Source of the DNA: Paenarthrobacter aurescens TC1
GTDB lineage: Bacteria; Actinomycetota; Actinomycetes; Actinomycetales; Micrococcaceae
NCBI GenBank assembly: GCA_000014925.1
Contig: CP000474.1
Location: forward strand, 3,720,001 to 3,784,000
DNA length: 64,000 bases
Reading direction: 5' to 3'
Below are positions 1 to 8,014 of the stretch, one piece after another (positions within the stretch are counted from its first letter, which is position 1; every line of letters begins with the position of its first letter). The notes beneath the pieces are model-generated. The model worked only from the letters and a program-made list of their open reading frames with translations. It searched no databases and was not told the origin of the DNA. Both the position numbers and the translations under genes were made by a program.

Positions 1-164
1 TTCTTGGGCACCGTGGTGGTGGACCGCATGGGGTCCGGCCAGTTACCGATGGCGCTTACTGTGCTGGAATCTGCTGCGGGAGCAGCAGAGACTACCCCGG
101 GAGCCGCAACCGCGAACGTCAGTGCGCCCGCCACGGCCACTGACGCGATGATTTTCTTGAACAT
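1..164 (-). CDS. Secreted protein, N-terminal 54 codons only (runs off the window)
   Basis: Reading leftwards from an ATG at 164 gives an open frame to the window edge. The protein starts MFKKIIASVAVAGALTFAVA and continues through a small-residue stretch with AAPGVVSAAPAAD, a typical Sec signal peptide with a likely AxA cleavage near residue 32. The mature part visible is too short (about 20 residues, GNWPDPMRSTTT) to name a family. It is divergent from the XRE regulator, with a good promoter on its own strand at 224-254, so it may be that regulator's target. Function unknown. Confidence 0.75.
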   Translation of the reverse strand, partial: MFKKIIASVAVAGALTFAVAAPGVVSAAPAADSSTVSAIGNWPDPMRSTTTVPK

Positions 165-288
165 GTTGTACCCCAATGCGAGTCGGATTCGTTACGGAAA
201 TTGCACGGTCCCTGTTGACATACATTGTAAAATGTTTTCCACAGAGACTGTCAAGGTTTTGGTCAAAAGACACCTGTAGGAGGGACCC
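165..288. promoter_or_regulatory. Divergent promoter region with small inverted repeat
   Basis: For the leftward secreted gene, a TTGACA -35 lies at 249-254 (minus strand) and a TACAAT -10 at 224-229, spacing 19. An inverted repeat ACATT-GTAA-AATGT at 222-235 covers this -10 and could be an operator, possibly for the adjacent XRE protein. A TTGACA also sits on the plus strand at 215-220 without a convincing -10. AGGAGG at 278-283 serves the gene starting at 289. Confidence 0.45.
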
Positions 289-1554
289 GTGGGAAACGGA
301 TTCGGCGAGAAGCTACGTGCCGAACGGCTCGAACGTGGGTTGACGCAGGCAGAGCTAGGCAAGAACCTGTATTCACCGAGCTATATTTCGCTGCTGGAGA
401 CCGGTCGCCGCGAGCCTACGGCCGAGGTCATCGAGGAGCTGGCCCGCAGGCTCGAGCTGGCGCCCAAAGCACTTGAAGCGTGGAGCCAACCAGTCTCCGT
501 CAGTGATGCCGAGTACGTCCTCGCCGGACTCTACGCCCGGCAGGCTTGGGACCTTCGCGACTACCAACTGGCCGCCAGCCACGCCGCCACCGCCGCGCAG
601 ATTGCCCTCGAGGCCAAGAACAACAGCGCCTGGTGGAATATGACGTACATGCAGGCCGAGTGCGTGATGAAGCAAGGCCAACTCAAGGAATGCCAGCAAA
701 TCGTTGAGCACCTCCTGGAACACCCCATGGCCACTGAATCCGCCGGCCTGGGAGTGCGCGCCTGGCAGATGCTTGCCGCGGTGTGTCACGGACAAGGACA
801 GCTGGCCACCGCCGTCGAGCATGCCAAGCAAGCCGTAAAGCTCAGCGAGCAACTGCCCAAGGGTTCCACCCTCATCATCGGTGCGCACCGCGCGCTGATC
901 GGAGCCCTGGCCGAAAGCGGCAAGCTGGACGAAGCCTGGCAGTATTGCCTGGCGATGATCGAGCACATGGACGAGCATTCCATGTCGCAGCTGGCCGGCG
1001 AAGTCGCGTGGGTGGTCGGCAACGTCGCCTTCATGCGCCACGACTATGTAGAAGGCATCAAGCACCACGAGCGAGCCGCCAAGCTCCTCTCCCCCGCCAA
1101 CGACATTGAGCTGTGGGCCCGCTTCAACAAGGCGTCCGCAGCGGTTCGACTGTCCTCAGGGATTGTGGAACCGGAAACGTTGTCCGCCATAGAGCGTGCA
1201 GAACTGGCGCTGTCCATTGTGGGCGGCAACAAGACGGACCAGCTGGAGGTCGCTTTTATCCGCGCCCGCTGGCTGTACCTGACCGGGGATATCCCTGCAG
1301 CAGTGGAGAAGCTCCGCGAGATTTACGCCGACCGTAAGGTGTTGGCCCGGCACACCGCCGGCGAAGTTTCCCTCCTGCTTGGCAAATCCTTGAAAGCAGC
1401 CGGGGAAGCCGCTGAGGCGCTCCAGTTCCTGGAAGAGGCGCAGCACGACTTCAGCGCGGCAGGGGCCTCGGACAGGGTTCAGCAGGCCATGGACGCGGTC
1501 TTGGAGATCCGCCTCGCCGAGCGTCGGGCCGCGAAAGAACACTCGGAAGCCTGA
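289..1554 (+). CDS. XRE-family regulator with TPR-like C-terminal domain
   Basis: 421-residue protein with a GTG start 5 nt after AGGAGG. Residues about 5-65 form a cro/C1-type helix-turn-helix (GFGEKLRAERLERGLTQAEL followed by SPSYISLLETGRREPTAEVI). The remaining 350 residues are helical and alanine-rich, with repeated TPR-like helix pairs (for example AWWNMTYMQAECVMKQGQL and GVRAWQMLAAVCHGQGQL). This architecture is common in actinobacterial regulators where the TPR part senses a peptide or partner protein. It is divergent from a secreted protein gene and isolated from purC by a terminator, so local or autoregulation is the simplest guess. The ligand is unknown. Confidence 0.85.
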   Translation: MGNGFGEKLRAERLERGLTQAELGKNLYSPSYISLLETGRREPTAEVIEELARRLELAPKALEAWSQPVSVSDAEYVLAGLYARQAWDLRDYQLAASHAATAAQIALEAKNNSAWWNMTYMQAECVMKQGQLKECQQIVEHLLEHPMATESAGLGVRAWQMLAAVCHGQGQLATAVEHAKQAVKLSEQLPKGSTLIIGAHRALIGALAESGKLDEAWQYCLAMIEHMDEHSMSQLAGEVAWVVGNVAFMRHDYVEGIKHHERAAKLLSPANDIELWARFNKASAAVRLSSGIVEPETLSAIERAELALSIVGGNKTDQLEVAFIRARWLYLTGDIPAAVEKLREIYADRKVLARHTAGEVSLLLGKSLKAAGEAAEALQFLEEAQHDFSAAGASDRVQQAMDAVLEIRLAERRAAKEHSEA

Positions 1555-1555
1555 T

Positions 1556-1628
1556 TAACCCAAAACTGGGGGACAACAGACTCCCACTGACCGTTCAGTG
1601 GAGCATGTGCTGTCCCCCAGTTGGGTTA
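1556..1628. terminator. Bidirectional terminator between XRE gene and purC
   Basis: Convergent genes meet here. Arm 1556-1575 (AACCCAAAACTGGGGGACA) pairs with 1611-1628 (TGTCCCCCAGTTGGGTTA) with a 2-nt bulge; an inner hairpin CCACTGA/TCAGTGG lies at 1584-1601. Confidence 0.8.
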
Positions 1629-1629
1629 A

Positions 1630-2568
1630 CTAGGCGAAGGTGCGCCCTGTGAGCTTCTCGTAAGCCTCCACATAACGGGCGCGGGTGCGCTCAACCACCT
1701 CGGCGGGCAACGGAGGCGGCGGCGTGTCGGAGGACTTGTCCCAGCCGGACTCGGCGGAGGTCAGCCAGTCACGGACGTACTGCTTGTCGTAGGAAGGCTG
1801 CGACTTGCCCGGCGCATACGTGGACGCATCCCAGAAGCGCGAAGAGTCCGGGGTAAGAACTTCGTCGCCCAGCGTGATCACGCCAGTGGCGGCGTCGATA
1901 CCGAACTCCACCTTAGTGTCGGCCAGGATGATGCCACGTTCGCGGGCGATCTCCTCGGCGCGGGTGTAAATCTTCAGCGTGAGCTCACTGAGGCGGGCAG
2001 CGATGTCGTCGCCCACCATGGCCACAACGTCGTCATACGTGATGTTGACGTCGTGCTCGCCAACCTCGGCCTTGGCGGAAGGCGTGAAGAGTGCCTTCTC
2101 CAAGCGCGAACCATCAACCAGCCCCTCCGGCAGCGGGATATTGCACACCGTCCGGGATTCCTTGTACTCAGCCAGGCCCGAGCCGGTGAGGTAGCCACGC
2201 GCGATGCACTCCACGGGGAACATGTCCAGCTTCTTGCAGATCATGGCCCGGCCCTCCACGGCCTCCGGAACACCACCCTCAACAGTGGACGCCAGCACGT
2301 GGTGCTCAACATCCAGCTGGTCGAACCACCACAAGCTCAGCTGCGTCAGGACGCGGCCCTTGTCCGGGATTTCGCTGCTCAGCACGTGATCGTAAGCGCT
2401 GATGCGGTCGCTGGCCACAACCAGCACGCATTCCTGGCCGATCTTCTCCGTGATGGCTTCATCGGCCGGGACGTAGAGGTCGCGGACCTTGCCGGAGTAA
2501 ACGTGCTTCCAGCCCGGAAGTTCCAGCGTTTCGGTTTCGAAGCCGCCGGTGGGGATACCCTCAGTCAT
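1630..2568 (-). CDS. purC: Phosphoribosylaminoimidazole-succinocarboxamide synthase (SAICAR synthetase)
   Basis: 312-residue protein catalysing ATP-dependent joining of aspartate to CAIR in de novo purine synthesis, cytosolic. The family signature is clear: GWKHVYSGKVRDLYVPAD near residue 19 and VVASDRISAYDHVL near 50, VECIARGYLTGSGLAEYKE near 117, LADTKVEFG near 216, and a C-terminal YDKQYVRDWL. The length is that of the single-domain actinobacterial form. It follows purD with a 2-nt gap on the same strand, so the two are probably translationally coupled. Ordinary housekeeping gene. Confidence 0.97.
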   Translation of the reverse strand: MTEGIPTGGFETETLELPGWKHVYSGKVRDLYVPADEAITEKIGQECVLVVASDRISAYDHVLSSEIPDKGRVLTQLSLWWFDQLDVEHHVLASTVEGGVPEAVEGRAMICKKLDMFPVECIARGYLTGSGLAEYKESRTVCNIPLPEGLVDGSRLEKALFTPSAKAEVGEHDVNITYDDVVAMVGDDIAARLSELTLKIYTRAEEIARERGIILADTKVEFGIDAATGVITLGDEVLTPDSSRFWDASTYAPGKSQPSYDKQYVRDWLTSAESGWDKSSDTPPPPLPAEVVERTRARYVEAYEKLTGRTFA

Positions 2569-2570
2569 GC

Positions 2571-3881
2571 TCAGGCCTGCACTTTCGGGATGGTACCGGT
2601 AGCCGTGTACGGAACGCGGATTTCGCCGCGGGCGGCTTTGCCTCCGATGTCCGTACGGAACTGCGAGCCTTCAAGCTGAACCAGCTCAACGCCGTCGTAC
2701 GCTTTCTCGCGCGCCTCCACCAGATCGGAACCGAGCGCCACAACCGCCAGGACGCGGCCTCCGGCGGAGACCACCTTGCCTTCATCGTCCAGCTTGGTGC
2801 CGGCGTGAACCACGTGGACACCGTCCAGCTCGTCAACCTTCTTCAGGCCACGAATGCGATCGCCCGTGCGGGGCGCGTCCGGGTAGTTTTCGGCAGCAAC
2901 GACGACGGCGACTGCCGTGTTCTTGGACCAGCGCAGCTCTTCTGCGGTGTCCAGTTCGCCCTTGGCAGCTGCCAGCAGCAGCGCACCGAGCGGGGTCTTG
3001 AGGCGCGCCAGGACGGCCTGGGTCTCGGGATCGCCGAAGCGGACGTTGAACTCAATGACGCGTGTGCCGCGGGACGTCAGGGCGAGGCCGCAGTACAGCA
3101 CGCCGACGAAGGGGGTGCCGCGGCGGGCCATCTCATCAACGGTGGGCTGGGCCACGCGGTCGATGACTTCCTGGACCAGGCCTTCCGGAGCCCATTCGAG
3201 CGGGGTGTACGCGCCCATGCCGCCGGTGTTGGGGCCTTCGTCGTTATCGAAGATGCGCTTGAAGTCCTGCGCCGGGGACAGCGGGACGGTGGTGCGGCCG
3301 TCGCAGAGGACGAACAAGGAAACCTCTGGGCCGTCAAGGAATTCCTCGATGACCACGGTTCCACCGGCGTCGAAGCACGCCTGGGCGTGAGCCAGGGCTT
3401 CCGCTCGGTCCTTGGTGACCACCACGCCCTTACCGGCGGCCAGGCCGTCGTCCTTAACTACATACGGGGCACCAAAGGTGTCCAAGGCGTCGGCAGCTTC
3501 GTCAGCGTTGGTGGCAACGCGTGCCATAGCCGTGGGAACGTTGGCTTCAGCCATGATCTGCTTGGCGAACGCCTTGGAAGCCTCCAACTGGGCTGCTTCC
3601 TTGCTGGGACCGAAGACGGGAATGCCGGCTTCGCGGACCGCGTCGGACACACCGGCAGCCAAAGGCGCCTCGGGTCCTACGACAACCAGGTCCACGCCCA
3701 GCTTGGTGGCGAGGGCGGACACGGCTTCCGGGTTGTTCCCGTCAATCGCGTGGGTGGGAACGAGTTTGCTGATGCCCGCGTTGCCCGGGGCCGCGTGGAC
3801 CTCGGAAACGTTGGGATCTTCAAGCAGAGAGCGGACAATGGCGTGTTCGCGGCCGCCTGGGCCAATGACGAGTACCTTCAC
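2571..3881 (-). CDS. purD: Phosphoribosylamine-glycine ligase (GAR synthetase)
   Basis: 436-residue ATP-grasp enzyme that ligates glycine to phosphoribosylamine, second step of purine synthesis. I chose the GTG at 3881, giving VKVLVIGPGGREHAIV at the N-terminus, the usual family start; the frame remains open upstream to an ATG at 3929, which would add 16 unlikely residues. Other family features are FGPSKEAAQLEASKAFAK, the lid YVVKDDGLAAGKGV, and VIEFNVRFGDPETQ. It forms an operon with purC and is divergent from the asparaginase gene at 3964. Start choice is the only real uncertainty. Confidence 0.95.
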   Translation of the reverse strand: MKVLVIGPGGREHAIVRSLLEDPNVSEVHAAPGNAGISKLVPTHAIDGNNPEAVSALATKLGVDLVVVGPEAPLAAGVSDAVREAGIPVFGPSKEAAQLEASKAFAKQIMAEANVPTAMARVATNADEAADALDTFGAPYVVKDDGLAAGKGVVVTKDRAEALAHAQACFDAGGTVVIEEFLDGPEVSLFVLCDGRTTVPLSPAQDFKRIFDNDEGPNTGGMGAYTPLEWAPEGLVQEVIDRVAQPTVDEMARRGTPFVGVLYCGLALTSRGTRVIEFNVRFGDPETQAVLARLKTPLGALLLAAAKGELDTAEELRWSKNTAVAVVVAAENYPDAPRTGDRIRGLKKVDELDGVHVVHAGTKLDDEGKVVSAGGRVLAVVALGSDLVEAREKAYDGVELVQLEGSQFRTDIGGKAARGEIRVPYTATGTIPKVQA

Positions 3882-3963
3882 AGTCTTCAAGGGTACTTTG
3901 TGAAGGGCGCGGGGCCTAAGCTGTGTCATTCACCGGACCCCGTACGCCCCTAGACTTGGCTGT

Positions 3964-4980
3964 ATGCCCATGAGTTCGCATGAAACGTTCAACGTTGAGT
4001 CCGCGGTAGAACTGGCAGTGATCGAACGTAGTGGCTTTATTGAGTCCCGGCACATCGGCGCGGCCGTGGTTCTTGCCGGCGACGGCTCGGTAGTCACCCG
4101 TCTTGGTGACATCGACGCTCCCATTCTCGCCCGCTCCACGCTCAAGCCCTTCCAAGCCCTGGCTTCCATGCAATCCGGCGTGCCCCTCCGTGGCGCCCAA
4201 GTTGCTGTCGCCTGCGGCAGCCACACCGGTTCCCTGGATCATATGGACGTTGTGGAGGGGATGCTCAAAGCAGCAGGCGTGAAGGAGGAAAACCTCCAGT
4301 GCCCTGCCGCCTGGCCCCAGGACGAAACGGCCCGCAACTGGCTGGTTCGCTCCGAACGCGGACAATCGAAACTGGCATTCAACTGCTCCGGCAAGCACGC
4401 AGCATTCCTGTGGGCCTGCACCGAAAACGGCTGGGACCTGCGCAGCTACCTTGAACCAAACCACCCGCTGCAGCAGCGCGTGCGCTCGGTGATTGAGGAA
4501 TACAGCGGCGAAACGATCTCCCATTTGGGCATCGACGGCTGCGGCGCACCTGTTGCTGCCATCTCACTGACCGGCCTGGCCCGCGCCTACTCCCGCTTGG
4601 CCAAGTCCCCCGGCGACAAATCGTCCAATGCCCGTGCTGCCACCATCGCCACATCCATGCTCGACTACCCCTGGGCCGTCCAAGGGAAGGGCGAGTCCAA
4701 CACCATCGTCATGGAAGAACTGGACGTCCTGGCCAAGATCGGGGCCGAAGGCGTCCTGGTCCTGGCAACCCCCACCGGCGCCACGGTAGCCGTGAAGATA
4801 CTCGACGGAAACCTCCGCGCCACGTCCCTGGTGGGCTTGACCCTTCTGGCAGTGAGTGGAGCCGTGGACATTCCGGCGGTTTCCGGTGTTTTGGAACGGG
4901 TGGTTGAGCCCGTGCTCGGCGGCGGACACGAGGTAGGCAAGATCCGGCTGGGTCACGCCGTCTCTGCCCTGCTCGACTAG
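3964..4980 (+). CDS. Asparaginase, asparaginase II (Pfam PF06089) type
   Basis: 338-residue protein of the PF06089 asparaginase family, distinct from the AnsA/AnsB fold: IERSGFIESRHIGAAVVLAG, then ARSTLKPFQALASMQSG with the conserved STLKPFQ, VACGSHTG, FNCSGKHAAFL and IDGCGAPV. Predicted to hydrolyse L-asparagine to aspartate and ammonia in the cytosol. A TAGACT -10-like hexamer at 3951-3956 lies 7 nt before the ATG, suggesting leaderless transcription; a second ATG at 3970 is possible. The sterol-carrier-like gene follows 20 nt downstream on the same strand. Confidence 0.9.
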   Translation: MPMSSHETFNVESAVELAVIERSGFIESRHIGAAVVLAGDGSVVTRLGDIDAPILARSTLKPFQALASMQSGVPLRGAQVAVACGSHTGSLDHMDVVEGMLKAAGVKEENLQCPAAWPQDETARNWLVRSERGQSKLAFNCSGKHAAFLWACTENGWDLRSYLEPNHPLQQRVRSVIEEYSGETISHLGIDGCGAPVAAISLTGLARAYSRLAKSPGDKSSNARAATIATSMLDYPWAVQGKGESNTIVMEELDVLAKIGAEGVLVLATPTGATVAVKILDGNLRATSLVGLTLLAVSGAVDIPAVSGVLERVVEPVLGGGHEVGKIRLGHAVSALLD

Positions 4981-5000
4981 TACTTCTGAGGAGAAAACGT

Positions 5001-5399
5001 ATGGCTGTTGCACGACGCCGCGTCGATGTTTCCGAGGGCCGCGCTGCGCTGGCAGCCTGGCAGGCCGCCGTCGAGCCTTCAGATGGTGAGCCGGGCAGCG
5101 TTTCCGGGCCGCCGCCGTCGCGCACTCTCATTGCGACGGCGGTGCGCTACTCCCTGGAGGAAGTCACCGCCCGCGCGCCCGGCAACTCCGTGGAGGTCCG
5201 CGTGCCGCCGTTCGGCGTCACCCAATGCGTGGAGGGGCCCCGCCACACGCGCGGCACTCCCCCGAACGTGATCGAGTGCGACGCCGCCACCTGGCTTTCG
5301 TTGGTGACGGGCCGGATTTCCTGGGCAGACGCGGTTTCGAACCACAAGCTCACTGCGTCCGGTTTGCGTGCAGACCTCTCGGAGCTGCTGCCCCTTTAG
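5001..5399 (+). CDS. Sterol carrier family protein (SCP-like), function unknown
   Basis: 132-residue cytosolic protein starting MAVARRRVDVSEGRAALAAW, with a TGAGGAG ribosome binding site at 4987. The body (SVEVRVPPFGVTQCVEGPRH and VIECDAATWLSLVTGRISWADAV) matches the short actinobacterial SCP-2-like family, in which an acidic CDAATWL segment and a final GLRADLSELLPL helix are typical. Known members are often encoded near purine or asparaginase genes, but no activity is assigned. It sits 20 nt after the asparaginase gene and is followed by a strong terminator, so the pair probably forms an operon. Confidence 0.75.
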   Translation: MAVARRRVDVSEGRAALAAWQAAVEPSDGEPGSVSGPPPSRTLIATAVRYSLEEVTARAPGNSVEVRVPPFGVTQCVEGPRHTRGTPPNVIECDAATWLSLVTGRISWADAVSNHKLTASGLRADLSELLPL

Positions 5400-5415
5400 G
5401 GGTTTTTATACAGCT

Positions 5416-5447
5416 GAGGCCCCTCAAGAATCGTCTTGAGGGGCCTC
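5416..5447. terminator. Bidirectional terminator
   Basis: Perfect 14-bp stem (GAGGCCCCTCAAGA, 5416-5429; TCTTGAGGGGCCTC, 5434-5447) with an ATCG loop, between the convergent sterol-carrier-like gene and dctA. Confidence 0.85.
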
Positions 5448-5461
5448 ATGCTTTGGCTGTA

Positions 5462-6949
5462 CTAGTCCGGGCAGACCGGGTTGGATGGTTGCCCGCGCTT
5501 GCTCATTTCGAATTGCGGGATATCGTCCGCCGCGGGGCCGCCGCGGAACTTCGGAGAAGGTTCCTGGCCCTCGCTGATGCGCTGGAGTTCCTGCTCTTCG
5601 AAGACTTCTTCCTTGCCAAGCATGACGGCCGAGTCATGGTTGGTGATCTCACCGTTGAAGGCGCGGACCATGACGCTGCGGTCAAACTGGCCCTCCCACT
5701 TGGCGACGACGAACGTTGCCACGCAGTTGCCCAGCAGGTTCACCACCACACGCATGGAGTCCATGAGGCGGTCGGCTCCGAGGAGAAGCGCAACGCCGGC
5801 CACCGGGAAGATGCCGAGCGCTGCTGCCGTGGCGGAGAGGGCCAGGAAGGACGAACCCGGCACACCGGCCATGCCCTTGGAAGTCAGGAGCAGGACGCCC
5901 AGGGCCGCCAACTGCTGGCCCAGATCAAGGTTGTGGCCGAAGGCCTGCGCCAGGAACAGCAGCGAGATGGACAGGTAGATCGCCGCGCCGTCCAGGTTGA
6001 AGGAGTAGCCGGTAGGTACCACCAGTCCGGTGGTGGCACGGGAGCAGCCTGCGTTGGTCAGCTTGGTCATGATGCGTGGCATGACAGCTTCCGTGGAGGC
6101 TGTTCCGAGTGCCAGCAGGAATTCTTCGCGGGTGTACTTGAGGAATGACCACAGCGGAACCCTGGCGAAGCTCCAAGCCACCAGGAACAGCAACGCGATG
6201 AAGACAATCGCTGCGCCGTAGCAGGCGGCTATCAGCAGAGCATAGGTACTGAGCGTGCCCAGACCGTACTGGCCGATGATGAATGCCATGGCACCAAATG
6301 CACCGATGGGAGCCACTTTCATGATCCAGGACATGATCTTGAAGATCAGTTCCAGGACGGTCTCCATCAGGCTGATGACCGGCATGCAACGCTCGCGGCC
6401 GATGACAACAATCGCAGCACCGAAGAAGACAGAGAAGAACAGCACCTGAAGCAGGCTGTTGTTGGCAAAAGCACCGATCACGCTGACCGGAATGACATCC
6501 AGGATGAACGCTGCGGCGTCCTTGGGAGGCGCGTTTCCGGTCTTGGCGTTGAGCGCGTCCTGGGAGAGCGTAGCGGGGTCGATATTAAGGCCAGCACCAG
6601 GCTGAACAATATTTCCGACGATGAGCCCGAAGACGAGGGCAAAGAGGGTGGCGCCGGTGAAGTACAGGAGCGCCTTGACCCCGACCCTTCCGACCGCCTT
6701 GACGTCGCCCACTGCTGAGATGCCTGTGACAATCACAAGGAAAATCAGCGGGGCGATGATCATCTTGATGAGTTGAATGAATCCATCACCCAGTGGCCGG
6801 AGGGCGGACCCGATGGTCGGCCAAAAATGACCGATGAGTACACCTGCGACGACGGCGATCAGGATTTGAAAAAAGAGCGACTGATACAGCCGCTTTTTCT
6901 TCTGCGGGGCCGAACTCGCCTTCAGCGCCGCGGGGTCTGGGATCTTCAT
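5462..6949 (-). CDS. dctA: C4-dicarboxylate:cation symporter (DAACS family)
   Basis: 495-residue membrane carrier importing succinate, fumarate or malate with H+ or Na+. Family marks include IQLIKMIIAPLIFLVIVTGI, VIGNIVQPGAGLN, the serine-rich LGTASTEAVMPRIMTKLTNAG, and VVPTGYSFNLDGAAIYLS; about eight membrane helices plus two re-entrant loops are expected. I start at the ATG at 6949 (MKIPDPAALKA) because it lies just before the basic KKKRLYQ and first helix; an ATG at 7030 would add 27 residues. A perfect 17-bp palindrome at 7043-7059 lies about 90 bp upstream and matches the IclR-type boxes elsewhere here, linking dicarboxylate uptake to the purine/glyoxylate genes. Confidence 0.92.
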   Translation of the reverse strand: MKIPDPAALKASSAPQKKKRLYQSLFFQILIAVVAGVLIGHFWPTIGSALRPLGDGFIQLIKMIIAPLIFLVIVTGISAVGDVKAVGRVGVKALLYFTGATLFALVFGLIVGNIVQPGAGLNIDPATLSQDALNAKTGNAPPKDAAAFILDVIPVSVIGAFANNSLLQVLFFSVFFGAAIVVIGRERCMPVISLMETVLELIFKIMSWIMKVAPIGAFGAMAFIIGQYGLGTLSTYALLIAACYGAAIVFIALLFLVAWSFARVPLWSFLKYTREEFLLALGTASTEAVMPRIMTKLTNAGCSRATTGLVVPTGYSFNLDGAAIYLSISLLFLAQAFGHNLDLGQQLAALGVLLLTSKGMAGVPGSSFLALSATAAALGIFPVAGVALLLGADRLMDSMRVVVNLLGNCVATFVVAKWEGQFDRSVMVRAFNGEITNHDSAVMLGKEEVFEEQELQRISEGQEPSPKFRGGPAADDIPQFEMSKRGQPSNPVCPD

Positions 6950-7042
6950 TGATCTGAACCAATCAGTTGGGAACAACCCCACATTTTGAGGGGGTTTTTC
7001 AAATGTAAGCCTGCTCACACCATTCCGCAAGGGGGAATTGCA

Positions 7043-7059
7043 TTTCCATAATATGGAAA
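7043..7059. promoter_or_regulatory. IclR-type box, perfect 17-bp palindrome, upstream of dctA
   Basis: TTTCCATA-A-TATGGAAA, fully symmetric, 94 bp upstream of the proposed dctA start. It is the most symmetric of seven related sites in the window (consensus about WTTYCGYATTRTGGAAW). Role as an operator is inferred from symmetry, promoter position and recurrence. Confidence 0.6.
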
Positions 7060-7117
7060 GTCACATTTGGTTTGGAGCTTTGGGGTGCGGGCGCCCACCA
7101 CCCCTTTTGAGCACAGA

Positions 7118-7159
7118 AATGCCCGCGACACACCCTTTGTCAGGCGTGCCGCGGGCATT
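7118..7159. terminator. Hairpin terminating the NCS1-racemase-SDR operon
   Basis: AATGCCCGCG (7118-7127) pairs with CGCGGGCATT (7150-7159). It lies just past the SDR stop codon. Outside it, a second pair, GCCCACCACCC (7092-7102) and GGGTGGTGGC (7172-7181), can extend the structure. Confidence 0.65.
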
Positions 7160-7215
7160 CAAGTTCAAAGTGGGTGGTGGCGGTACGGGTCGCCCGTCCG
7201 GCGTGCGGGCAGGGG

Positions 7216-7983
7216 CTAGCCGCGGCCTACGAACGGCATGCCGGCAGCGGTCACCACCAAGGAACCAACACTCGCCGACGCCGGCATGTTGGCCATCATC
7301 AACACGGCACGGGCAGCGTCCTCCACGGGGAACATCGGCTCCACCTTGCGGCTGCCGTCGGCCTGGAGAGCACCGGAGCCCACGCCGATGGTGTCCATGA
7401 TCTCGGTGCGCGTATTGCCGATGTCGATCTGCCCGGCGGTGATGCCAAACTCCCGCCCGTCCAGCTCAATACTCTTGGTCAGACCCGTCATCGCATGCTT
7501 GGTGACTGTGTAAGCCACGGACCTGGGCCTTGGCGAGTGCGCCGAGATGGAGCCGTTGTTGATGATGCGGCCACCTTGCGGCTCCTGGGCTTTCATGCTC
7601 CGCACAGCCTCAGCCGCACACAGCATGGAACCGGTGACATTCACCCTCAACGTTGCTTCCCAGTCGTCCACACTGATCTCACCCACATCGCCGGCCGGGC
7701 CGAAAATGCCGGCATTGTTGAACAGCACATCAACCCGACCCCAGCGTTGGCGGACCTCCGCGAAAAGGCGGGCGACGTCGTCGGGCGCTGTTACATCGCA
7801 CGGAACCACCAACGCTTCCGAATGGTCGCCTGCGGTTTCGAGCAGCTGCGCCTCACGGCGACCGGCCAACGCCACCCGGTAGCCTTCGGCGAGCATGAGC
7901 CGGGCAACTGCCCGCCCAATACCCGAACCGGCCCCGGTCACGACGGCGACCCTAAAGTTTGCGGGCGGGCTGGAGTCAGTCAT
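7216..7983 (-). CDS. Short-chain dehydrogenase/reductase
   Basis: 255-residue NAD(P)-dependent SDR with a complete Rossmann start (VAVVTGAGSGIGRAVARLML, TGxxxGIG near residue 16), NNAG in DVLFNNAGIFG near 88, the catalytic serine in NGSISAHS and the YxxxK pair in VAYTVTKHAM. The substrate cannot be read from sequence. It is the last gene of the NCS1 permease-racemase-SDR operon, 31 nt after the racemase-like gene, so oxidation of a product of that enzyme (a hydroxy acid or semialdehyde from a hydantoin, ureide or malonate-type compound) is a reasonable inference. Confidence 0.9.
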   Translation of the reverse strand: MTDSSPPANFRVAVVTGAGSGIGRAVARLMLAEGYRVALAGRREAQLLETAGDHSEALVVPCDVTAPDDVARLFAEVRQRWGRVDVLFNNAGIFGPAGDVGEISVDDWEATLRVNVTGSMLCAAEAVRSMKAQEPQGGRIINNGSISAHSPRPRSVAYTVTKHAMTGLTKSIELDGREFGITAGQIDIGNTRTEIMDTIGVGSGALQADGSRKVEPMFPVEDAARAVLMMANMPASASVGSLVVTAAGMPFVGRG

Positions 7984-8014
7984 GTGGTTGCCTTTCGGGT
8001 GGTGCGGTGGAGCG

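Noticed and set aside
3882..3929. Sixteen-residue N-terminal extension of PurD
   Set aside because: MTQLRPRALHKVPLKT is not family-like; the conserved KVLVIGPGGREHA begins at the GTG at 3881.
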